Shown piece by piece: positions 52,648 to 61,589 of a stretch of 64,000 nt of DNA (position 1 is its first letter; each line of letters opens with the position of its first letter). The notes under the pieces are model-generated. The model was not told where the DNA came from, searched no databases, and saw only the letters and a list, made by a program, of their open reading frames with translations. A program made the position numbers and the translations under genes. The DNA comes from Bactrocera neohumeralis (lineage: Eukaryota; Arthropoda; Insecta; Diptera; Tephritidae), in assembly GCF_024586455.1 (NCBI RefSeq), contig NC_065921.1, positions 49,870,574 through 49,934,573 on the forward strand, given 5' to 3'.

Positions 52648-55494
52648 ATGTATAATTATTTATTTATTTATTTATTAAAGGAAATACAATTATGAATAAT
52701 TATACTACCTATAAAATATAACAGCACTAGCGACAGGGCCTTCGGCTGAGGGATTAAATTAATTTGTACATTTGATTATCAAATATTAGTAATGAGTTAG
52801 GGTTATGACCAAGGTATGACCACACCATACCTCAAACCAATAATACATATCAACACCGATATAAGCCATGGTGGAATAGTGAACTAGAAAATCTTAGATC
52901 ACTAAAACGCAAAAGCTGGTATAAGTATAAAGAAACCCGTAACCTTCTAGACCTTTTAACATATAAACGCGACAATGCTATTTTTAAACGACAAACCAAA
53001 AAGGCAAAGAAAAATAGTCTGGAAGAATTTACTGAAAACATCAATCCGAAAACCTCTCCTCAACAGGTATGGCGAGATATAAGACGCTTGTCTGGCGGGA
53101 AAAAACCTAACACAATTAATTGTTTGAACACCCAATCTGGATTAACAAACGACCGAAATATCATAGCGAACGCGTTCGCCTCGTACTGGAGCTCCTATTC
53201 ATGTGACTCTACTTTTACTAAACAGTTTGTGGCTGAAAAACAAAAATATTTAAGCCATATACTCCCACTTAACGACAACCTTAGTAATTCAGCGCTAAAT
53301 TTAGAATCAAATATTTCCAATGCCGAATTTGATGACGCAATTTCCACCTCCAAGGGTAAAACGCCTGGTTTAGACAGGATTTCCTATGACATGCTAAGAA
53401 ACATCCCGCAAGACGTTAAAAATAGAATAGTTAATCTTTACAATAAAATACTTTCAGACGGTATATATCCTCAATGTTGGAAAATAGCTGAAATCATTCC
53501 AATACCTAAACCTGGGAAACCTCCATCAGAAATCACGAGTTATAGACCTATTTCACTACTATCTTGTTTAGGAAAAGTCTTGGAGAAAATAATCTCCAAA
53601 CGATTGATGTGGTACGCGGAGAAAAATAGACTAATCACTCACAACCAAGTCGCTTTCCGAAAAACCCAAGGTACAATAGACGCCCTTTTACACTTTGAGC
53701 ACCATTGCTCTAAAGTTATTTCCAACAAGGGGCACGTTACTTGCTTAAGCTTAGACTTTGAAAAAGCTTACGATCGTATCGGTCTTCACAAAGTTCTGAA
53801 GCAAATAGCAAATTGGAAATTAGGACCGAAAATATACAATCTCCTCAAAAATTTTCTTACTAATCGTAAGTTTCGGGTTAAAGTTCACAATAGTTTTTCT
53901 CACTGTTCTCCGCTAGAAAATGGAGTTCCTCAAGGTTCTCCTTTATCTGTAGTCATATTTATAATTGTATTTAATGAAATCAGCCAGATACTTTCAAACT
54001 ACCAAGTCGACCATTGTATGTATGCAGATGATATTCTGATATTTTCAAAACATCTTGATTTGAATAACGTCAAACTAACTTTTATGGAAATACTTAATGA
54101 TATATCTAATTGGTCTCTCACATCTGGCGCTAAGTTATCATTAGATAAATGTAACATCTTACACATCTGTCGTAAAAAAAACTGTAATAATATTAATATC
54201 ACATTTAGGAACATAAGTATACCTACTGTTAATGCTATTAAAATTTTAGGACTTATTTTCGACTCTAAGTTTAAGTTCAAAAAACATTGTTTATATGTAA
54301 GAAAAAAACTTTTTGATAGGTTAAATATAATTAAGTTCTTATCTTCACGACATTCTTTCATTCATCCTACAATACTAATTAACGTCGTGAGATCTCTAAT
54401 TTTATCGGTTATTGACTACGGACTACCAATCTACGGGCATCATGCTGGCAGCGATTTGAAAAAACTCTATGCACCTTATCACATGGCAGTAAGACGTAGC
54501 CTAAGGGCCTTTCCAACCTCCAGCACCATAAGCATACTTGCTGAATCCGGAATGCCACATATAAACGAAAGACTGAAGTTTAGCACAATGCAGTTAATTC
54601 CAAAGGTTTATCTAGGCGCTAACGCTAATTTGCTCAACGACGTACGGTTGGCCACACGACGCAAACGAACACTCAAGTTCCCTTCAACTATACACCTTGT
54701 CCTAAAGTACGCCCATGAAATTGATATACCCCTTACACCTAAGCCTTCGAAGATTAGCAAACACCCACCATGGACTCTTCCCTCTTCTGTTATAGAAGAC
54801 AAATTAATGAGATGGAACAAAGCTTCCACGAATGGTGAGGTATACAAACAACTCTTTATACATCGTGAAAGAGTGCTCATTTCAGAAGGATGGAAATTCA
54901 TTTACACAGATGGATCCAAAAACTCCCACAACACTGCTTATGCAGTGGTTTCGGAGAACTCGAAAATTATTAAAAAGGGGTTACTTTTATCGCCATGCTC
55001 GGTCTTCACCGCTGAAGCATACGCCATAAAAGAAGCTATCCACTGGTCATCACTTTGCAAAGGCAAATTTGTAATATGTACCGACAGTCTTGCAACAATC
55101 ACAGCCGTCCAAAATACATCCAACAGTAGCCCTCTAATCAGAGAAATTCGGGACAAATTAATTGATGGCCAAAGAAAAGTTAAACTAATGTGGATTCCAG
55201 GCCACTGTGGCATTCCAGGTAACGAACTCGCTGATAAAGAAGCAAAAAACGTCACTCGTAGTCCATGCATTTACGTGAAAACTTACGAAAGCAACGACAT
55301 TTTGCGATTCGTAAGAAACTACTTAAAGCTTAAAGCGAGAGCGGCATGGGATACATTTGACAACCGCTATCGACTCATAAATCCTGATCATAGAAAAGCT
55401 GCATACCCTTCCGCTTGCAGCGTCCCGGAGATCAAAATTTTTACACGACTTCGCTTAGGACACTGTATCTTAACTCACCAACATGTATAATTAT
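52648..55494. mobile_element. I-clade retrotransposon insertion, twin-primed inversion
   Basis: The insertion is flanked by a perfect 12-bp duplication ATGTATAATTAT (52648-52659 and 55483-55494). On the minus strand the left end is a normal non-LTR 3' end: a (TAAA)n tail (complement at 52658-52676) preceded by about 100 bp of 3' UTR-like sequence up to about 52790. The rest, about 52800-55482, is an ORF2 segment in the opposite (+) orientation, ending exactly at the second duplication. A 3' end in one orientation joined to an inverted upstream segment, all within one target duplication, is the product expected of twin priming. That both parts come from one element is inferred, because no full-length copy is present. 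Confidence 0.75.
52809..55490 (+). CDS. I-clade ORF2: reverse transcriptase plus RNase H
   Basis: An uninterrupted frame of about 893 codons, open from just after a TGA at 52806; there is no ATG start, because the element is 5'-truncated and the endonuclease domain is missing. It begins with an endonuclease-RT linker (KPWWNSELENLRSLKRKSWY). The RT domain follows: ITSYRPISLLSCLGKVLEKI, SLDFEKAYDRI, ENGVPQGSPLS and the catalytic MYADDILIFS at about 54018-54047. RNase H lies at the end, with all four acidic residues: YTDGSKN (Asp at 54909), TAEAYAI, CTDSLATI and NELADKEAK, plus the His of IPGHCGIPG. The last few codons run into the target duplication, so the normal C-terminus is lost. The open frame implies a recent insertion. 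Confidence 0.9.
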   Translation, partial: PRYDHTIPQTNNTYQHRYKPWWNSELENLRSLKRKSWYKYKETRNLLDLLTYKRDNAIFKRQTKKAKKNSLEEFTENINPKTSPQQVWRDIRRLSGGKKPNTINCLNTQSGLTNDRNIIANAFASYWSSYSCDSTFTKQFVAEKQKYLSHILPLNDNLSNSALNLESNISNAEFDDAISTSKGKTPGLDRISYDMLRNIPQDVKNRIVNLYNKILSDGIYPQCWKIAEIIPIPKPGKPPSEITSYRPISLLSCLGKVLEKIISKRLMWYAEKNRLITHNQVAFRKTQGTIDALLHFEHHCSKVISNKGHVTCLSLDFEKAYDRIGLHKVLKQIANWKLGPKIYNLLKNFLTNRKFRVKVHNSFSHCSPLENGVPQGSPLSVVIFIIVFNEISQILSNYQVDHCMYADDILIFSKHLDLNNVKLTFMEILNDISNWSLTSGAKLSLDKCNILHICRKKNCNNINITFRNISIPTVNAIKILGLIFDSKFKFKKHCLYVRKKLFDRLNIIKFLSSRHSFIHPTILINVVRSLILSVIDYGLPIYGHHAGSDLKKLYAPYHMAVRRSLRAFPTSSTISILAESGMPHINERLKFSTMQLIPKVYLGANANLLNDVRLATRRKRTLKFPSTIHLVLKYAHEIDIPLTPKPSKISKHPPWTLPSSVIEDKLMRWNKASTNGEVYKQLFIHRERVLISEGWKFIYTDGSKNSHNTAYAVVSENSKIIKKGLLLSPCSVFTAEAYAIKEAIHWSSLCKGKFVICTDSLATITAVQNTSNSSPLIREIRDKLIDGQRKVKLMWIPGHCGIPGNELADKEAKNVTRSPCIYVKTYESNDILRFVRNYLKLKARAAWDTFDNRYRLINPDHRKAAYPSACSVPEIKIFTRLRLGHCILTHQHV

Positions 55495-56114
55495 GGTAAC
55501 ATATATTAACTAAATATTATAACGCTATTTTATCAGACAATAAGTATAGGAAAAGAATTTATTATTAATCAAGAATCAAATATAGTGAACTTGAATATAT
55601 GGCATATCTTAGAAGTAATCTCTTTATACATATGTAAATTAAGTCAATGTTTTAAATATTGGAAGTTTTGGTAGGTGTAGGCGAAACAGGGAGGAGACAC
55701 ACAGGTGATTTAAATATAAAAAAATGATACTTTTGATGACTACAAAAATGTCAGAAGCATTAAACTTTACTGTAAGCAAAAATGTGCAATAAGTGTAGCA
55801 CTTTATATTTAGGGGAATTCACGTTACCTACGTGAGCTATATAAACATAAATTTCTTTCATGTCGTTATTTTCGAAAAATATCTAAATAAAATTGATGAA
55901 TATTAATGACATCAGTAAGTACTTTCTCACAGCACTACTACGATTAAAATAGTTTTTTTCTGTTAGCTGTTTTACTTTTAATATAAATATTTCGGATATA
56001 AAGCAAAATTTTGTAAGATAAAATGTATGACTAATAAGTCGATAAAATACTAAATGTTATGGTAATCCATTTATTATTTTGATTAATATCAAATATTAAA
56101 TTCATATGCACTAT
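55495..56114. other. AT-rich DNA, no gene seen
   Basis: Nothing assigned between the I-clade insertion and the next TR1 repeat. Confidence 0.4.
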
Positions 56115-57748
56115 TTTTATATTCTCGCAACATGTAACAATAGAGTATAACAGTTTTGTTCATCTAACGGATGTTTGTAAATCTCAAAAGTAATCAAAAT
56201 TGATATACATAGATGTTGTTATGGTCGCCCATAAAATACCGAATTTAAATCAAATAAATATATGTAAAGTGTTATAACTGAAGTGTTATAACAAAATTAA
56301 TAACTTTATTATAACTTTAGTAGGAAAATTAAAAAATCAAATCAAATTTATCTACATAGATACACTGTTAGGAGTAAAACATACTCTTTTAATTTCATTG
56401 GGATAACTCACATATGGTCCGATATGTGCGGTACGATGTCACCTGGAAGTTCGAAAATCTTTATATTAAGTATATGGGGGCTAAGAGAAGTATTGGTCTG
56501 ATTCAACCCTTTTTTGACATACAGACATAACATTATAAGAGAAGATCCCTTAATTTCAGTTATATATATCACACATTGACCGCCATTTCGATCAAAAGTC
56601 AACTATAGGTACCGGGGTCTAAATATTCGGTATCTAGGGGTGAACAGTTTTCATTGGATTTAAACAATTTTTGATCATAAGTTGTATACCGTTATATTAA
56701 TTGTTTCTTCATTTGTGTACTGGAAATTGAATGTATGAAGTTCAATTTAAAGTTGTGCTATATGGGAAGTAGGCGTGGATATTGTTCGATTTCACTCATT
56801 TTCACAACGTGACATAGAAATATGAAAGAAATACAACATACCAAATTTTGTCGAAATCGGTTTGGTCTCTCACACCATCTCGGTGGGAAAATTTAATGTA
56901 TCTGACAATTAGTTATTGATTTATCGCGCTTTTAGCAGTTTTTAACAGTGCCGTTATATGGGCATCCGATTTCATTCATTTGTCGGTAGAAGTTCTTATA
57001 AGACTTGTACTCTGCAAATTTGGTTGCTTTAGCTTTAGTGATTTAAGAGATATGTACATTAAACTTTTTAGAGGTCGGGCCACGACCACTTTTTCAAAAA
57101 AATGTGAGCACAGATGCGAACTCGTAGTTTTTTTGTAATAAGGAACCCACATGCCAAGTTCAATCGCTATATCTCAATTTTTACTCAAGTTACATTATTT
57201 TTATTATTTTCGGTAACGGTTTTTTTTGTGCAGTAGGCTAACGTTTTGTGTATGCATATACCAAGTATCACCGAAAAAGTCTTGTAATTGTTCAATTGTG
57301 AGCTTATTGTCTCTGTGTCTACACGTGATCACAAATATTTTTTAAAATAACCTCTGCAAAATAATAAAATAAAAAGTTTAATAAAACAGTTTTTATTTCA
57401 TATAGTAAGTGATTTTTGTAACTAAATACAGGTAAGAGATTACAATAAAACAAAAATAGGCAACAAAATTAATTCAAGTTGTCTTGTAACTCTCAAACAG
57501 GGTCTCCTAGGACTTTGAAATTTTGGTCGTTTCATATTAAAGTCGCGACATATCTGTATTTTTTACATATTTTTTAGCATCGCTCATTTTAATTCGGGCA
57601 TGAGAGGGTTAATAGTTATCCCAGCCCGTTATAACTAACATGACATTATTCAGACTCCCGGTAATCTTTATACCATATGGTATATATGGGTCAGAATTTA
57701 AGATAAAATTGTCGGTTGAAGCCAACCTTATATCTTTCTTACTTGTTA
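56115..57748 (+). repeat. TR1 repeat cluster, with an inverted segment
   Basis: It begins with the TR1 5' block ('tttttatattctcgcaac', 'cagttttgttcatctaacgg') and ends with the 3' block ('ttgtcggttgaagccaacc', 'tatctttcttacttgtt'). The interior 56430-57190, however, reads as the complement of TR1 ('gtcaactataggtaccgggg', 'gtgtactggaaattgaatg'). It looks like one copy that contains an inverted second copy. Confidence 0.6.
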
Positions 57749-57819
57749 CTTAATTAAATTACTTCTAATAATTTTATTCACTTAGCAGTTGCTTGTATCA
57801 TATTGTATTGTATTGCAAT

Positions 57820-58110
57820 TGAAATTCGAGTGTCCTTCTGTGCAAGCGGTTACTTTAGTAACAATTGATATTTCTTGTTGAGACTAGGTTAACATATTTC
57901 ACCATGAGAAGATTCGTACTGTAAATGGGCGGAGTCGGATAATTTCCACGCCCACCAAACCCTATTAATCGAAAATCAATAAAGTGTCATCACTAAACTC
58001 CACAATAAGATACAAAACTGTAATTTAGTACAACGGATCATAGATTCATCTGTTATATAAAAACGTAGAAAAGCGGTGGTAGCTAAGCCCCCTTATGGAT
58101 TTAATGACAT
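57820..58110 (+). repeat. TR1 repeat fragment
   Basis: Parallels 15480-15720: 'gtgcaagcggttactttagt', 'tcttgttgagactaggtta', 'cacgcccaccaaaccctatt', 'aaagtgtcatcactaaactcc'. It lacks the TR1 ends. Confidence 0.55.
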
Positions 58111-58195
58111 GCCTGCCAAAAGCTTAAGATCACTGCATTTAACTTGCAGAAATCTTTTTGTCTGCGTGAAAATTGCAATTAAATGTTGGAAACTA

Positions 58196-60160
58196 AAATC
58201 TTATACATACTTATATATGTATAAATAAGTTGGTTTTATGTCTGTTCGCTATAGTTGACTGAACCGTTACATGAAATGAAAAATGGTCTGAACCACTTTG
58301 AAGGAGATCCAATGAGGATGGTTTGTAAAACAAAAAAAATCAGAAAATGTTCATTCTTAACTGACTTACGAGCGTAAATTTCAAAAAAGTGACTTTTTCA
58401 TACAACATATTTCCGATTTTTTTTTGTTTTGTTCATTTATTTGTAAATTATTTGAATCGTTCAATTTCTGTCGTTTGCTTTCTTTATTTCGGTTATTCAA
58501 AAGGTAAATTATTGAAAACTATTCATGAAAACTTTATGTGTGTTTCATAAAAAGTGATCAATTATAGATTGAAATTGGTCACGATGCCACGAAGAGGAAG
58601 AAGCACATGCATGAGTACTCGCAGGATGCGATGACATTCGAGCGGAATTATGAACGGGAGGATTAAATCCAGAATTATACAAAGTGGTAAAAACAAATAT
58701 GACTCAGGGACCTTGCGGTCACCACAATACCACTTCGGTTTGTATGTCTGACAATAAATACATGAAACACTATCCACGTGCTTTTCTTTCGGAAACGCAA
58801 ACTGGAAATAATGGATATCCACTGTATCTGCGTCGCTCAGCAGACGACAATGGCAGAACATTCAGCATTTTCAATTTAGAGGAGTGAATATCGACGGTCA
58901 ACTTCATGGATCCTACCATATTCGCCGTTACTGTCTAACTCACATTCAAAACTCATATCAATGTTAAGTATTGCAGTTTGGTGAAATATATTAAATATGT
59001 TTGCAAGTACGTCACCAAAGAAAGCAACATGGCGGTTATTGACCTTGAACAAGATGAGATCAGCAAGAACCAAATGAGTCGATACGTGTACTGCAATGAA
59101 GCGTTTTGTAAGATATTTACTTTTGTAATTCATGAACGTTTTCAGACTGTTGTGCATCTCACAGTTCATTTGGAAAAGGCCAAAAGTGTATTTCAACCCA
59201 GAGAATACAGTACAGCAGAAACCGCCCACAAAAAAATTGACATTGACGAGTTGTTTCTCAACTTGCGTCAGTGACCCACTTGTGAGGACATTGCTCTATT
59301 CGGAAATGCCTTGATATTATACATGGAATGCATCGTCGAAGAAATAGTTACGCAGAAAGCAAGGCCAAGTTGTAGATGAACATTCAGGTGTGTTCTCAAC
59401 TAATGCAATAGGACTCGTTTATACAACACCCGTAAACGGCAATTGCTTCTAGCTTCGATTGCTATTGATTAATGTACGCAGTTAAATTTCATTTGAGTGA
59501 TTGCGTATTGTGAATGGTACGGTGTGTGCAATTTTTTGAGAAGCATGCCAGCATTTACAATTGGTGGAACATAATAATCACTGGAATCAAACGCTGGACG
59601 ATGTGATAGCTGCTTCCCATGCCACTGAAGTTCGCACACTTTTCGCCAAAAATAATTCCAAAATATCAGCCTTCAAATCCGCGTCAATTATGGGATACGA
59701 ACAAAAATGACATTTTACATAATATTCGCTAAAAATTGGAAATGGACAAATTTCGGTTGATACTTCCACTTACCTTTTATCAATTCACTTCAACGAAAGA
59801 TGAATGACGAATGTTTATCCGAACCTTTGTCAAATTATCGTAACTACGATTGCTTGAGTGTCAAATTCCGGGAGGTTTGCGCTCATACAAATCGATCCAT
59901 CTTCTTGATAATGAAGACGAAGCCGTGAATTATCTAGTGGAATTTCTAAATTCATTGGGTAAAATGCTATGTTTTTCACACGGCCAGATATACGTGGTGT
60001 GTTCAAAAGTAGGAAAAACCATCATCTCTGGATCCGTTACATTAAAATAAAATGTAGAAAAATCGCAAATAAATGATTTTCAACACAATATAAATTGAAC
60101 TTTCTTTTCATTTCAAAACACATAATTTCACGCAGGACAACGCCTGCGGGGTCAGCTAGC
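58196..60160 (+). mobile_element. Helitron 1, internally deleted, with 3' hairpin
   Basis: The left part (58400-58590) is closely similar to the corresponding part of the second Helitron at 62120-62310. The body encodes broken Rep/helicase protein. The right end at 60131-60159 has a perfect hairpin, CGCAGG (60131-60136) and CCTGCG (60143-60148), followed by a terminal CTAG at 60156-60159: the classical Helitron 3' end. Relative to the second copy, a block is missing near 58600-58680, removing the HUH motif. Confidence 0.8.
58640..60070 (+). pseudogene. Helitron Rep/helicase, broken
   Basis: Pieces in changing + frames follow the Helitron protein in order. First TNMTQGPCGHHNTTSVCMSD and the YPRAFLSETQTGNNGYPLYL block (58690-58880). 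Next VKYIKYVCKYVTKESNMAVI with the Tyr pair of the replication initiator (58980-59035), then EISKNQMSRYVYCNEAFCKI, RFQTVVHLTVHLEKAKSVF and VRTLLYSEMP. Last comes the helicase C-terminus LGKMLCFSHGQIYVVCSKVG (about 59958-60017). Most of the helicase (Walker A and B region) is deleted between 59480 and 59840. The catalytic HUH segment is absent. Confidence 0.85.
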
Positions 60161-60779
60161 AACTTTATAATAAAATGTATGTACTACTGTGATCAAATTG
60201 AAAGGTGAAGTTTTAGTTTATATTTCGCGTGTTTTTCGAATTGGTAAATTTTTTTTCTGTAAGTTAGTAGTGACATCTTTGCTAAATTTCACTTCAAAAT
60301 ATTCATTAGTATTTGAGATACGCGTCGTTTTGTGAGGCTCTTAAAGTGAATTCTTCGATTTTTACTATGTCTGAATTTATTGAACAAATCATCTCATACC
60401 GCGTTGGTTATTCGAGATCATTTCGCCACATTTTCAATTAATGTCGTGCCGCAATCACCGCATTCCCTGATTTACCTTCCACTCCGAGGGGACCCTCACA
60501 CCACAATTTTAAATTTCATATAATTCTCTCACTTTACAATATACAAATAAAGTATCGATAAAGATATCGGAATAAAACTTTGTGGATTTCAATGCCTATA
60601 ACTTATAATTTATTGAAAATATGGGGAAATCTCTGGGATATATTATTAAAACTCCCAGAGAATGTTTCCATGTATACCAAATCGGTTTAACATCGTTGAA
60701 ACTTCCAATAGCCCTCGTCATTTAAAAGTTTTCGATCTTCAGGTTAACTTTATATCTACATATAAGTATATTGGTAAAT
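60161..60779. other. AT-rich DNA, no gene assigned
   Basis: A short + frame near 60369 (MSEFIEQII...) might be a decayed mariner start belonging to the fragment that follows, but this is weak. Confidence 0.3.
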
Positions 60780-60859
60780 ATGTGAATTTTCCTACTGAAA
60801 CTCAGAAAGCATAATTTCTGAAAAACTGTGTATTTTTTCGTAAAATGGATATGTCAACG

Positions 60860-61240
60860 CCTAGTTTTACGTGGAAGTCCTCAAGAGACTCAAACGAAGG
60901 GCCAATCGGATCCGACAAGACATCGCAGCCGATTGGAAGTTACACCACGACAACGCCCTGGCTCATACCGCCTTTCTTTTGAACAGCTACCTAACCAAGG
61001 CCGGCATCCCAACGCTTCCGCAGCCGCCCTACAGCCCAGATGTGGCCCTCCGGACTTTTTTGTTTCCTTGCCTGAAAAGGCCGATGAAAGGCAAGCATTT
61101 TTAGACGACAGAGGGTATCCAGGCAGCGTGCAACTCGCTCTCAAGGCTATTCCGGAGAATTCCTTGCGTCACGCCTTTAAAGCGTGGACATCGCGCTAGC
61201 AGCGCTGCATCGAACACTCAACCCTATTATTTTCCGGACA
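60860..61240 (+). pseudogene. mariner transposase C-terminal fragment
   Basis: The + frame 60871-61104 reads VLKRLKRRANRIRQDIAADW, then LHHDNALAHTAFLLNSYLTK (second catalytic Asp) and PPYSPDVALRTFLFPCLKRP. At the position of the third Asp (35 residues later) there is Thr (RTF instead of the usual DFF), so the catalytic residue is lost. A frame change near 61100 leads to QLALKAIPENSLRHAFKAW and a C-terminal QRCIE. It lies between the two Helitrons. Confidence 0.85.
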
Positions 61241-61589
61241 AACCCATATTTGAGGTATTTTATTGAAAGTCAGCAAACATCTTTTTCTGACAATATTTTT
61301 TCGTGATGCCAAAAATTGATAAAATCCTAACCTCCCTATACTTAATATAAGAATATCAAATTTCCGGTTAGAATTATAACTTATTTATCGATCAGTTTTG
61401 TTGGTTAATATGGTTTGTAGTTAAATGTTTTCTTAAATATAATGTGGTTTAGGACTTAATATGAATGGAATCGGTCTAAGCCGGGGTTGAAGTTCCTTAC
61501 TATATATTGATTTCTGTTGCCCTACTTGAGTGTTTTATTTTTTTATTTTATTTTATTTTATAAAAGTTTACATAACAATAAAATTATTA

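Noticed and set aside
54608..55270. Minus-strand open frames opposite the I-clade ORF2
   Set aside because: They are shadows of the + frame, which has clear RT and RNase H motifs.
60360..60520. MSEFIEQ-type start considered as a mariner N-terminus
   Set aside because: Only a few residues fit and no helix-turn-helix follows; left unassigned.
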